Positions 31,839-39,630 of a DNA stretch of 64,000 nt are shown in pieces. Position numbers and translations under genes: made by a program. The stretch's first letter is position 1. Each line of letters opens with the position of its first letter. The notes under the pieces are model-generated. The model made no database searches. It was not told the origin of the DNA and saw nothing but the letters and a program-made list of their open reading frames with translations. The stretch is from NCBI RefSeq assembly GCF_004403395.1, contig NZ_SOGN01000026.1, positions 1-64,000 of the forward strand, read 5' to 3'. This DNA comes from Cryobacterium cheniae. GTDB lineage: Bacteria > Actinomycetota > Actinomycetes > Actinomycetales > Microbacteriaceae.

Positions 31839-33101
31839 TCAGCTGCGCTCGAACCGTCCGGACTTGCGGGTGAGACGGATGCGGTACAGCACCGCCTCCT
31901 GGCCGGAACCGTCGGTTGCGTGGTTCGCCGGATGCGGGGCCGGAGCGTGCGCGCGCACCGGCCCCGGCCCCGGCTTCGGGACGGCACCCGAGGCAGGCCT
32001 CGAGTCCGGAAGCGGCCGAAAGGGCAGCGGAGTGCCGTCCGGCCCGAGATGGGGCACGGCGGTGGCGCTGGACGTGGCGCTGGAGCCGTAGCCGGCGCCG
32101 GCGGTGGCGAGCAGCGGGGCGAACCGGGCGACCAGAAGCTCCCGGCTCGCCGAGGCATCCGTGCCGCGGAGTTCCTCGAAGGTGCCCCAGGCAACCACGG
32201 TCCGCCAGTTCCCCAGGTCGTCGACATGCTCGACCTCGAAGCAGACCGACGGGTTATCCCGCATCATCGCCACTTTGCGCCCGCTGCCGGAATGACCGTA
32301 GACATGTTCTCCGTCGTAGGCGTACGAGACCGGCACGATGTAGGTCTGGCCGCCGGCGTGGCAGCCGATCCGGCCGATCACCGCATCATGCAGCACGCCG
32401 TCGATTTCCTGGTCGTTCAGTTCACCCAGCATGGGCCCAGTGTGGCCCCGGCCCGGATGCCGCACCAGTAGCTCAGCGGTTCGGCCCGAGGCCACGATGC
32501 GCTCCAGGATCCACGAGGCCAGGGTGGCGGTGATCACCCCGACGAGCGTGACGCCGCCCAGCATCAGGGCGACGGCCACCAGCCGGCCGGTGCCGGTGAC
32601 CGGGAAATAGTCGCCGTAGCCCACCGTCGAGATAGTCACGAACGCCCACCAGACGGAATCACCCACGGTGGTGATGTTCGCGCGGGGGGCCGACCGTTCC
32701 GCGTCGAGCACGGCCAGCGAGCCCATCCAGATGAGCAGGCTGGATGCCGCGGCCAGGTAGAGGCCGACCCGGGAGCGCACGGCCTGGCCGGGCGTGCGCT
32801 GGAAGATCGGCAGCAGCGTGACCAGCCGCAGCAGGCGCAGCGGCCGCAGGACCGGCAGGAACACCACCACCAGGTCGAAGAGGTGCGTGATGAACCAGTG
32901 CCGGCGCTCGGGCGCCAGGTAGAGGTTGACCAGGTAGTCGACCGCGAAGACCAGCCAGGCCGCTACCAGGACGACCAATGTGAGCAGATTGCGGGGACCG
33001 TCGAGGTCGGCCAGCACCCGCCACGAGTAGCTGATCAGGAAGAGCACCGAGGCCGCGAGCAGCGGCCACTGCACGATCTTCTCCCAACGCGCCTGGTCCA
33101 T
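31839..33101 (-). CDS. Potassium channel fused to a pyridoxamine-phosphate-oxidase-like flavin domain
   Basis: One continuous frame of 420 codons encodes two domains. Residues 1-205 are a voltage-gated-type cation channel: helices near 11-28, 39-60 and 70-85, an S4-like segment with Arg86, Arg89 and Arg92, a helix near 114-132, the selectivity filter TVGYGD (159-164) and a final helix to about 200. Residues 224-420 are a split-barrel domain of the PNPOx family: VLHDAVIGRIGCHAGGQTYI, VPVSYAYDGEHVYGHS, VCFEVEHVDDLGNWRTV and the end YRIRLTRKSGRFE, interrupted by a Pro-rich insert. No stop separates them, and Met224 has no clear ribosome binding site, so a true fusion is more likely than two genes. 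A separate gene at 31839-32432 is the alternative. Confidence 0.8.
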   Translation of the reverse strand: MDQARWEKIVQWPLLAASVLFLISYSWRVLADLDGPRNLLTLVVLVAAWLVFAVDYLVNLYLAPERRHWFITHLFDLVVVFLPVLRPLRLLRLVTLLPIFQRTPGQAVRSRVGLYLAAASSLLIWMGSLAVLDAERSAPRANITTVGDSVWWAFVTISTVGYGDYFPVTGTGRLVAVALMLGGVTLVGVITATLASWILERIVASGRTAELLVRHPGRGHTGPMLGELNDQEIDGVLHDAVIGRIGCHAGGQTYIVPVSYAYDGEHVYGHSGSGRKVAMMRDNPSVCFEVEHVDDLGNWRTVVAWGTFEELRGTDASASRELLVARFAPLLATAGAGYGSSATSSATAVPHLGPDGTPLPFRPLPDSRPASGAVPKPGPGPVRAHAPAPHPANHATDGSGQEAVLYRIRLTRKSGRFERS

Positions 33102-33230
33102 GAGCACACCATAGTCAGGCGCTCGCCGGTGCGCGATCAGGCAAAGTGGTTGTCTGTTCGGCCGGGGGGTCGTTAAAATGTTGTGTTCGTGGTTCCACTC
33201 ATTTCCCCTCGACCAGGCAGGGATATTCCC

Positions 33231-34226
33231 ATGACCATCATTGAGGCCACCGGTCTGACCAAGGTGTACCGGTCCAAGTCCGGGCCGGTACACGCGCTCG
33301 CCGGGATGGACCTGTCCGTGCCGCGGGGGACCGTGAAGGCGCTGCTCGGCCCGAACGGTGCCGGCAAGACGACCGTCGTCAAGATGCTGACCACGCTGAT
33401 CCGGCCGGACTCCGGCACCGCGTTCGTCGACGGGATCGACGTCGTCGCCGACCCCAAGGGCGTGCGGCGCATCATCGGCGTCTCGGGCCAGTACGCGGCC
33501 GTCGACGAGAACCTGACCGGATTCGAGAACCTCGAGATGGTCGGTCGGCTCTACCATCTGGGCGCCGCCGAATCCCGGCGTCGGGCCCAGGAGCTGATCG
33601 ATCTCTTCGAACTGACCGCAGCCGGCAACCGTCCGGTCAAAGGCTTCTCCGGCGGGATGCGCCGCCGGATCGACCTGGCCGGGGCGCTGGTGATCAACCC
33701 GAAGGTGTTGTTCCTCGACGAACCCACCACGGGGCTGGACCCGCGCAGCCGGATTGCGCTCTGGGCCGTGATCAAGCGCCTGGTCGCCGGCGGCACCACC
33801 GTGTTGCTGACGACCCAGTACCTCGAGGAGGCCGACCAGCTCGCGGACGATATCGTCGTGATCGACGACGGCCGGGTGATCGCCGAAGGCACGTCCGACC
33901 AGCTCAAGGCGCAGATCGGCGGCCACCGGCTCGAGGTGGCCCTGGTCGAGGCCGGTGACGGCGCGGCGGCCCGGGAGATCCTCGCCCGCTACGGGGCGGG
34001 GGAGCCGGCGACCACCAGCGACGGCCGCGGTCTCGAGGTCGCGGTGATCGACGGGCCACGGGCGTTGCAACAGGTGCTGGCGGCCCTGGGCGCAGCGGAC
34101 ATCCGGCTGCACGACGCCGGCATGCGCCGCCCCACACTCGACGACGTGTTCCTGAAACTGACCGGCCACAAGGCCGACATGGCGGCGGACAAGGCCGCCG
34201 ACGCGGAACTGGAGAAGGCGAAATGA
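33231..34226 (+). CDS. ABC transporter ATP-binding protein (DrrA-like)
   Basis: The 331-residue protein has a full ABC cassette: Walker A LLGPNGAGKTTVVK, signature GFSGGMRRRIDLA, Walker B VLFLDEPTTGLDPRS and the switch LLTTQYLEEADQLADDI, where TTQY instead of TTHY is normal for the DrrA (daunorubicin resistance) family. A C-terminal domain of about 100 residues follows, also as in DrrA. It overlaps the permease gene by 4 bp (ATGA), so the two form an exporter. The substrate could be a drug, antibiotic or lipid; nothing nearby shows which. Confidence 0.95.
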   Translation: MTIIEATGLTKVYRSKSGPVHALAGMDLSVPRGTVKALLGPNGAGKTTVVKMLTTLIRPDSGTAFVDGIDVVADPKGVRRIIGVSGQYAAVDENLTGFENLEMVGRLYHLGAAESRRRAQELIDLFELTAAGNRPVKGFSGGMRRRIDLAGALVINPKVLFLDEPTTGLDPRSRIALWAVIKRLVAGGTTVLLTTQYLEEADQLADDIVVIDDGRVIAEGTSDQLKAQIGGHRLEVALVEAGDGAAAREILARYGAGEPATTSDGRGLEVAVIDGPRALQQVLAALGAADIRLHDAGMRRPTLDDVFLKLTGHKADMAADKAADAELEKAK

Positions 34227-35050
34227 CCGCCGCAGCCACCCTCCCCACCTGGAACCCGCTCTCCCTCTGGTACTCCGACGGGTGGACCGTCACCAAGCGC
34301 AACCTGATCAAGATCAAGCGCTCACCGGACATGCTCGTCTTCGCGGTGGTCCAGCCGATCATGTTCGTGCTGCTGTTCAGCCAGGTCTACGCCGGCGCGA
34401 TCAGCGTGCAGGGAACCGACTACGTGCAGTTCCTGATGGCGGGGATCTTCGCCCAGACCGTCGTGTTCGGGTCGACCTTCTCCGGCTCGGCGATGGCCCA
34501 GGACCTCAAGGAAGGCATCATCGACCGTTTTCGCAGCCTCCCCATGAGCTCCTCCGCCGTTCTGATCGGACGTACCAACAGCGACCTGGTTCTGAACACG
34601 ATCTCCATGGTGATCATGATGCTGACCGGGCTGCTCGTGGGCTGGCGGGTGAACTCGAGTGTGTCGGAGTTCTTCGCCGGCGTCGGACTGCTGCTGCTGT
34701 TCAGCTATTCCTTCAGCTGGGTGATGGCATTGCTTGGAATGAGCGTGAAAACCCCCGAGGTGATCAACAACGCGTCGTTCCTGATCCTCTTCCCGCTGAC
34801 CTTCATCTCCAACGCTTTCGTGCCCAGCGACACCCTGCCCACCCCGCTGCGGGTGTTCGCGGAGTGGAACCCGGTATCGTCGCTGGTGCAGGCGGCGCGG
34901 GAACTGTTCGGCAACGAGGGCACCGCCCCGGTGCCGGACATCTGGACCATGCAGAACCCGATCACCACGGTGTTGATCGGCATCACGGTCATGCTCGTCG
35001 TGTTCGTTCCGCTGTGCGTGCGCAAGTTCGCGTCCATCAGTTCCCGCTAG
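34223..35050 (+). CDS. ABC-2 type permease (DrrB-like)
   Basis: The 275-residue protein has six membrane helices and the ABC-2 permease text of DrrB: VTKRNLIKIKRSPDMLVFAV at the start, VLLFSQVYAGAI, GSAMAQDLKEGIIDRFRSLP (the coupling segment DLKEGIIDRFRSLPM), and NNASFLILFPLTFISNAFVP. It forms the membrane part of the exporter with the ATPase encoded upstream, its start overlapping that gene's stop. A short tandem repeat follows its stop. Confidence 0.95.
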   Translation: MTAAATLPTWNPLSLWYSDGWTVTKRNLIKIKRSPDMLVFAVVQPIMFVLLFSQVYAGAISVQGTDYVQFLMAGIFAQTVVFGSTFSGSAMAQDLKEGIIDRFRSLPMSSSAVLIGRTNSDLVLNTISMVIMMLTGLLVGWRVNSSVSEFFAGVGLLLLFSYSFSWVMALLGMSVKTPEVINNASFLILFPLTFISNAFVPSDTLPTPLRVFAEWNPVSSLVQAARELFGNEGTAPVPDIWTMQNPITTVLIGITVMLVVFVPLCVRKFASISSR

Positions 35051-35095
35051 TGAAACTAGTGAACCCAGTGAAACCAGTGAACCCAGTGAACCCAG
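35051..35095 (+). repeat. Five tandem 9-bp units
   Basis: Directly after the permease stop the sequence repeats TGAACCCAG with small changes (TGAAACTAG, TGAACCCAG, TGAAACCAG, TGAACCCAG, TGAACCCAG). It ends 12 bp before the next ATG and contains the space where a ribosome binding site for that gene would lie (GAAGAGGG). Confidence 0.8.
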
Positions 35096-35107
35096 TGAAG
35101 AGGGCCC

Positions 35108-35803
35108 ATGAGTGACGAAGTCCCGTTCCGCACCGACCGGCGCACCGGGCAGCTGCGCGCTCCCCGCAACACCGCGCCCGTCGGGGCCGGCCCCTGGGAC
35201 GTGAAGCGCGTTCACCCGTCGCTGTATGGGCCCGCCAACCGGGACTGGGAGCTGATCGAGGTGCCCGCCCAACGCTTCATCGCCCTCGACGGGGCCGGCG
35301 ACCCGAACACGGCCCCGGCCTATGCCGAGGCCGTCGGGGCTCTCTACGCGGTCGCGTACGCGGTCAAATTCGCGGCCAAGCGCGCGCTCGGCCGGGACCT
35401 GGTCGTCGCGCCGCTCGAAGGCCTCTGGTACTCGGACGACGCATCCGTTTTCACGGCCGGTGAGAAGTCGAAGTGGAAGTGGACTCTTCTGATGAGCCAG
35501 CCGGACTGGGTGACGGATGCCTTCATCGCCGAGGCCATCGCCGGGGCGCTGGCGAAGAAGAAGCTGCCCGCGCTCGCCCGGGTGCGGGTGGAGACCCTCG
35601 TGGAAGGGCTCTCGGCGCAGTTGCTCCACCTCGGGCCGTACGACGACGAGGGCCCAGCGCTCGCCCGCCTGCACGGGGAGTTCCTGGCCGGCAACGGGTT
35701 GCGGATGAACGGCCGGCACCACGAGGTCTACCTCGGCGACCCGCGCCGCGCCGCGCCCGCGAAGCTGAAGACGGTGCTGAGACAGCCGGTCGCCTACTCC
35801 TGA
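35108..35803 (+). CDS. GyrI-like small-molecule-binding domain protein
   Basis: The 231-residue soluble protein matches the GyrI-like (SOUL/BmrR-type) domain as a stand-alone unit: WELIEVPAQRFIALDGAGDP, AYAEAVGALYAVAYAVKF, VVAPLEGLWYSDD and LLHLGPYDDEGPALARLH. In regulators this domain binds drugs; alone it may bind or hydrolyse a small molecule. It follows the DrrAB exporter in the same direction, with 57 bp between, so it may take part in the same detoxification unit. Its stop overlaps the end of the converging SGNH-GAF gene by 10 bp. Confidence 0.88.
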   Translation: MSDEVPFRTDRRTGQLRAPRNTAPVGAGPWDVKRVHPSLYGPANRDWELIEVPAQRFIALDGAGDPNTAPAYAEAVGALYAVAYAVKFAAKRALGRDLVVAPLEGLWYSDDASVFTAGEKSKWKWTLLMSQPDWVTDAFIAEAIAGALAKKKLPALARVRVETLVEGLSAQLLHLGPYDDEGPALARLHGEFLAGNGLRMNGRHHEVYLGDPRRAAPAKLKTVLRQPVAYS

Positions 35804-37023
35804 TGCCGGCCGAGCTCGGCCTGGATCAGGAGGGCGAGTTCCCGCAGCAGCACGGTGTCGACCTCGCCGGTGCTCCGGGGTTCCGGGTCGAACACGCACA
35901 GGACACCGATGCGCTCGCCGGAGTCGGCCTCGATCGGGAAACCCGCGTAGAAGCGGGTCTGTCCCTGGCTGAGCAGGGGCGGGCGTGCGGTGAACCGGTC
36001 GTCCAGAACCACGTCGGAGACCACGAACGCACCGGCCCCGCTCACGGCGAGTGCCGTGATGGAACCGGCCATGGGGTAGACGCGGGGCGTGAAGCCCAGG
36101 CTCACCATGTCCCAGAGCCGGTCGCCGTCGATGAAGGTGAGGGCGGCCGAGCGGGTGCCGTAGGCGCTCCTGGCCAGGGCGACGATCTGGTCGCAGCGCA
36201 CCTCGGTGTCGGCGTCGAGCATGCCCAGGCGGTCGACCGCGCGGCGAGGATCCGGCGAGAGCTGTTCGGCGCCCCGCGCCACCGCGCGACCCTCGGCGGT
36301 TCCCCGGGCGGTGCCGAGGTGTTCGGCGTTCAGCGGAGGCGCCATCTCGTCGGCCAGAAGATCGGCCCACTCCGCGTAGTGCGCGGCCGTGCGCACCCGC
36401 CCCGGCGTCGAGGGGAGGCGCGCCGTCATCGGCACGAAGTGGCTCTGCTCCTGCCCCGCGCAGATCGCCGCACTGGCCTCGTTCAGGCTGCGGGCGTGCT
36501 TCTCCGCCACCGAGCCGAGCCCGGAGTCGAAGGCCGCGATGGACCGGATCGGCTGCACGCCGAGCACGAAGATCCGGGTGGTGAGCGAGGACTCACGTCG
36601 GATCCGGTCGAGCAGGGCCGACAACTCGCGCTGCCAGACCAGGCCTGACAGGAGGGCGACGGCGTCGGACGGGCCGATGCTCACGACGACCGCGTCATAC
36701 CGCCAGAGGCCGAGCCCGTCGAGTTCGGCCTGGGAGGTGCGGATGGTGACCAGCGGGTTCGGGATGACGTCGACATCCGTGCCCCGCCCGGTTCGAGTCG
36801 ACAACGCCCGGGCCAGGGATCCCGGCAGGGCCACGTTGTGGCTGAGCACGCCCCAGCCGACGGCGGGGCCGCTGCCGAAGATGAGCACGCGGTCGCTGTC
36901 GGTGCCCGGGGAATGCGCCTGGGGGGTGTCCCGGGGCCGCGGGATGCCGTCGTACTCGCGGGTCACCGCCGCCGACCAGGCCCGCATCAGCGGCATCAGT
37001 GCCCACCGCAGGAGTTGCGGCAC
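35794..37023 (-). CDS. Degenerate SGNH domain fused to a GAF domain
   Basis: The 409-residue protein starts at GTG 37023, 5 bp after the previous gene. Residues 44-235 follow the SGNH-hydrolase fold, with FGSGPAVGWGVLSHNVAL at the block I position and VVVSIGPSDAVALL at block III. The GDS motif reads GSG (50-52), so the nucleophile serine position is glycine, and the block III Asn is Ser. A C-terminal histidine (AAHYAEWADLL) remains. Residues 255-405 are a GAF domain (AALTFIDGDRLWDMVSLGFT, then FYAGFPIEADSGERIGVLCV). It may bind rather than hydrolyse its ligand. Function unknown. Confidence 0.8.
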   Translation of the reverse strand: MPQLLRWALMPLMRAWSAAVTREYDGIPRPRDTPQAHSPGTDSDRVLIFGSGPAVGWGVLSHNVALPGSLARALSTRTGRGTDVDVIPNPLVTIRTSQAELDGLGLWRYDAVVVSIGPSDAVALLSGLVWQRELSALLDRIRRESSLTTRIFVLGVQPIRSIAAFDSGLGSVAEKHARSLNEASAAICAGQEQSHFVPMTARLPSTPGRVRTAAHYAEWADLLADEMAPPLNAEHLGTARGTAEGRAVARGAEQLSPDPRRAVDRLGMLDADTEVRCDQIVALARSAYGTRSAALTFIDGDRLWDMVSLGFTPRVYPMAGSITALAVSGAGAFVVSDVVLDDRFTARPPLLSQGQTRFYAGFPIEADSGERIGVLCVFDPEPRSTGEVDTVLLRELALLIQAELGRHQE

Positions 37024-37028
37024 GGACG

Positions 37029-37823
37029 CTACCTGCCCCCGCGGCGCTTGCCCGCACGGGGACTGGGGGTGTTCCGGGTGCGCCCGGGGGCGCTGGTGGC
37101 CTTCTTCGCCACCGCCGGCTTGGACTTCGCCGCCGCGACCCGCACGGCCTTCGCCGCCGCCTTGGCCTTGTCGGTCTTCTTCTCTTTCTTGACCTTCTCG
37201 GCGCCGGCGGGCAGCGAGTCGACCCGCGAGCTGTCCTTCGTGCGGCCGCGCACGATGCCGATGAACTCCTCGACGTCTTCCGTGGTTTCGCTGGAAAGCC
37301 AGGCAAGGGACACCTGGCTTTCGGCGACGTCCTCGACCGGGCGAGAGACGACATCCTTGCGGCCGTACAGGCGGGCGATCGAGTGGGGGACGATCAGGAT
37401 GCCGACCCCGGCAGCGACCTGCGCCATCGCGTCGTCGAGGTCCCGCATGGCCGGCAGGGGGCGGCGGGTGCCGTCCCTGACCTCCGTGGCCACGAGGCGC
37501 CATTCGGGCACGTCGTCGGGGTCCTGCAGCAGGTGCTCGTCAGCCAGGTCGGCCACCAGCACGCTGTCGGCGTCGGCGATGAAATGGTCTTTGGCGGCCA
37601 CGACCACCGGGATCTCCCGGTAGAGGGCGATCAGGCTGAGGTCGGTTTCATCGACGGGCAGGCGCACCAGGCTGACCTGGGCGCGGCCGTCGCGGAGCAC
37701 GGCGTCCTGGTCGGACGGATCCGTGCGGAACACCTCGAGTGGCTGGTCGGGGCGTCGATCGGCCCAGGTGCGGGTCCACTTGGTGGGGGTCACACCGGCG
37801 ACGAAGGCAATGGAAAAGGTCAC
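37029..37823 (-). CDS. LysR-type substrate-binding domain without helix-turn-helix, with a histone-like tail
   Basis: The 264-residue protein starts directly in a periplasmic-binding-like LysR effector domain (TFSIAFVAGVTPTKWTRTW, LIALYREIPVVVAAKDHF, AAGVGILIVPHSIARL); the DNA-binding helix-turn-helix is absent. Residues from about 205 on are a Lys/Ala/Pro-rich basic tail (KVKKEKKTDKAKAAAKAVR and on), like histone H1-type DNA-binding tails. GTG 37823 has AAAGG six bases upstream; the ATG two codons earlier touches that site. It is divergent from the DUF5997 gene and coupled to the SGNH-GAF gene. It may bind DNA by the tail and sense a ligand by the core; this is inference. Confidence 0.85.
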   Translation of the reverse strand: MTFSIAFVAGVTPTKWTRTWADRRPDQPLEVFRTDPSDQDAVLRDGRAQVSLVRLPVDETDLSLIALYREIPVVVAAKDHFIADADSVLVADLADEHLLQDPDDVPEWRLVATEVRDGTRRPLPAMRDLDDAMAQVAAGVGILIVPHSIARLYGRKDVVSRPVEDVAESQVSLAWLSSETTEDVEEFIGIVRGRTKDSSRVDSLPAGAEKVKKEKKTDKAKAAAKAVRVAAAKSKPAVAKKATSAPGRTRNTPSPRAGKRRGGR

Positions 37824-37919
37824 CGGCATCCTTTCTCGTGATGGCGCTGCGAACGTCGATCCGCGGGGAGCGGCGGTCTCTCAGGCTATGCGGGTGCTCT
37901 CAGGCTATACGCTTGACTG

Positions 37920-38357
37920 ATGAGCGAGAAGAAGACCCAGACCATGAAGCCCGCCACGGCGGCCCAGAAGCTCGGGATTCTGCTCGAAGCAGCCCCGGAA
38001 GAATTCCAGAACGCGCCCGTGTCGCGTGACGAGCTGGCCGCGCTTGAAGCGAACCCGCCGGCCTGGCTGGTCGAACTGCGGGCGAACGGCCCGCACCCCA
38101 AGCAGGTCGTCGCCGCCAAGCTCGGCGTCTCGATCTCCGGCCTCGTGCGGGGCGCCGTGACAGAGCCGCTCACCTCCGCCGAGATCCAGGCCCTGCTGCA
38201 GCAGCCGCCGGCGTGGCTCGTGACCGAGCGCGCCACCCAGTACGAGGTGCGCGAGGAGCAGATCCGGGTCAAGGACCGCGACGCCGAGCGCGCCCGCAAG
38301 ATCGCCCACGTCGCCCGTCAGGCAGCCCAGAACGAGAAGGCCGGTCGCGGCCGCTAG
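37920..38357 (+). CDS. DUF5997 family protein
   Basis: The 145-residue soluble protein has the DUF5997 features: an N-terminal basic stretch, AAQKLGILLEAAPEEFQNAP, twice the motif NPPAWL/QPPAWL followed by charged residues, and a Lys/Arg-rich C-terminal helix (RDAERARKIAHVARQAAQ). It is divergent from the HTH-less LysR-type gene, an arrangement common in related actinobacteria. The function is unknown. The double PPAWL repeat suggests a duplicated fold. Confidence 0.88.
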   Translation: MSEKKTQTMKPATAAQKLGILLEAAPEEFQNAPVSRDELAALEANPPAWLVELRANGPHPKQVVAAKLGVSISGLVRGAVTEPLTSAEIQALLQQPPAWLVTERATQYEVREEQIRVKDRDAERARKIAHVARQAAQNEKAGRGR

Positions 38358-38438
38358 CTGGTTCTACCGCCGCCGCCCGGCATCCTCGTCGCTCCCGTCG
38401 AATTCGTTCGGGGGTCGGATGCCCGGGCGCAGGGACTC

Positions 38439-39230
38439 CTAGGATTCGTACTGCGCGCGCAGGAACGTGACGATCTCGCCGAGTTCGGCCTGCGAGATGG
38501 AATGGCCCATACCCTCGTAGATGCGCTCGATGAGCGCGGAATGCTCGGGCAGCCAGGCCTGGGTGCGGTCGACGGCATCCTGCGGGATGACCGGGTCGGC
38601 CGTGCCGCGGCCCCAGAAGACCGGCAGGCGCCGTTCGGCAAGGCGCTCGTCACCCGGGTGCTCGCTGCGCCCGACGAAACCGGACAACTGCACCGCGAAC
38701 GCGAACCGTTCGGGTGCCTGCCGCAGCAGCTGCAGCGCCATCGCCCCGCCCTGCGAGAATCCGAGCAGTCCGATGGACGAGGGCTGCTCGGGCAGGCCAT
38801 CCAGCCATTCGAGCACCCCGGCGGCGGCGGCATCCAGTGCGTCGGCGCTCGGCGATCCCGGGTTGACCTTGGCACCGGCGGCCCCGATCGGGAACCAGGC
38901 CCAGCCCGGACCGGCCGGCAGCGGGGCTCGCAGCGCGGCGATCACCGGATGCAGCGGCAGGTGCGGCGCCAGCGAGAAGAGGTCTCCCTCGTGCGATCCG
39001 TAGCCGTGGAGGATGAGCAGCAGCGGCCGCCCGGCGCGGTCGGCGACCGACGCACTCCACAGCACCGCGGCCGGGTCGATGGGCTCGGCACGCGCGGCGG
39101 GGGTGCCGGCGTTGCTGCCAGTGCTGCCAATGCTGGCGGTGGCGCCGGTGGCGCCTGTGGCGCCGGTTTCGGTGGTGCTGCTGGTTTCGCTGCTGTCGGC
39201 GCCGGCGGGGTCGATGTCGTTCGTGCCCAT
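38439..39230 (-). CDS. Alpha/beta-hydrolase (phospholipase/carboxylesterase family)
   Basis: The 263-residue protein has a complete triad of the YpfH/carboxylesterase type: Ser in LLGFSQGGAMALQLL, Asp in WGRGTADPVIPQD and His in YEGMGHSISQAELG. LLLILHGYGSHEGDLFSL supplies the oxyanion hole. The first 50 residues are low complexity (GATGATGATA, then Ser/Thr/Gly) and poorly conserved in such proteins, so the start could lie further in. No signal peptide. It probably hydrolyses small esters or acyl groups in the cytoplasm. Confidence 0.92.
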   Translation of the reverse strand: MGTNDIDPAGADSSETSSTTETGATGATGATASIGSTGSNAGTPAARAEPIDPAAVLWSASVADRAGRPLLLILHGYGSHEGDLFSLAPHLPLHPVIAALRAPLPAGPGWAWFPIGAAGAKVNPGSPSADALDAAAAGVLEWLDGLPEQPSSIGLLGFSQGGAMALQLLRQAPERFAFAVQLSGFVGRSEHPGDERLAERRLPVFWGRGTADPVIPQDAVDRTQAWLPEHSALIERIYEGMGHSISQAELGEIVTFLRAQYES

Positions 39231-39327
39231 GGGGTCCTCCTGTTCGAGGTCGACACCGGGAAACGCCGACGGGTCAATCTTTCCACTCCTAGGGAGGCGG
39301 CGGCATCCGCGGCATCAGTCGTGGCCC

Positions 39328-39424
39328 GTGCATAACTCCTGCAATTTGCGGTGAGACGCCCGAAAGGCGCCCGGAATTCCGGGAAATCGTGCCGCTGCTT
39401 CGCCGAATTGCAGGAGTTATGCAC
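39328..39424. repeat. 97-bp palindromic element, copy 1
   Basis: The element begins GTGCATAACTCCTGCAATT and ends with the exact reverse complement of these 19 bases. Its exact centre is the 14-bp palindrome CCCGGAATTCCGGG (39370-39383). It is noncoding, lying in the 380-bp gap between the esterase start and the broken ADP-ribosylglycohydrolase gene. Copies 2 and 3 are at 41762-41857 and 49954-50050. Confidence 0.85.
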
Positions 39425-39579
39425 TCGGGCGGGCCTGCACTCCCGACCCGGGCGGGAGCATCAGGGGGCAGTCTGTGGCCAATTCAGGAGATTCCTGGAG
39501 CGGATGCCTCGCCCCCACATGTTTCTGCGGCGTTCCGCGGGGCGGCGGCACCAGCGGCGCGTTTCTCCTGAGTCAGCCC

Positions 39580-39630
39580 CACCTCACCCGTCTCACCTCA
39601 CCCGCCTCACCTCACCCGCCCCACCTCACC
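39580..39630. repeat. Tandem 14-bp repeat
   Basis: Three full units CACCTCACCCGYCY (39580-39593, 39594-39607, 39608-39621) and a 9-bp partial unit follow each other. The array overlaps the 3' end of the broken ADP-ribosylglycohydrolase gene, whose stop (39612) falls inside it. Confidence 0.8.

Noticed and set aside
33101-34169. Upstream extension of the channel gene frame on the minus strand to 34169
   Set aside because: The extension lies opposite the DrrA-like ATPase gene and has shadow composition; the channel sequence starts at Met 33101.
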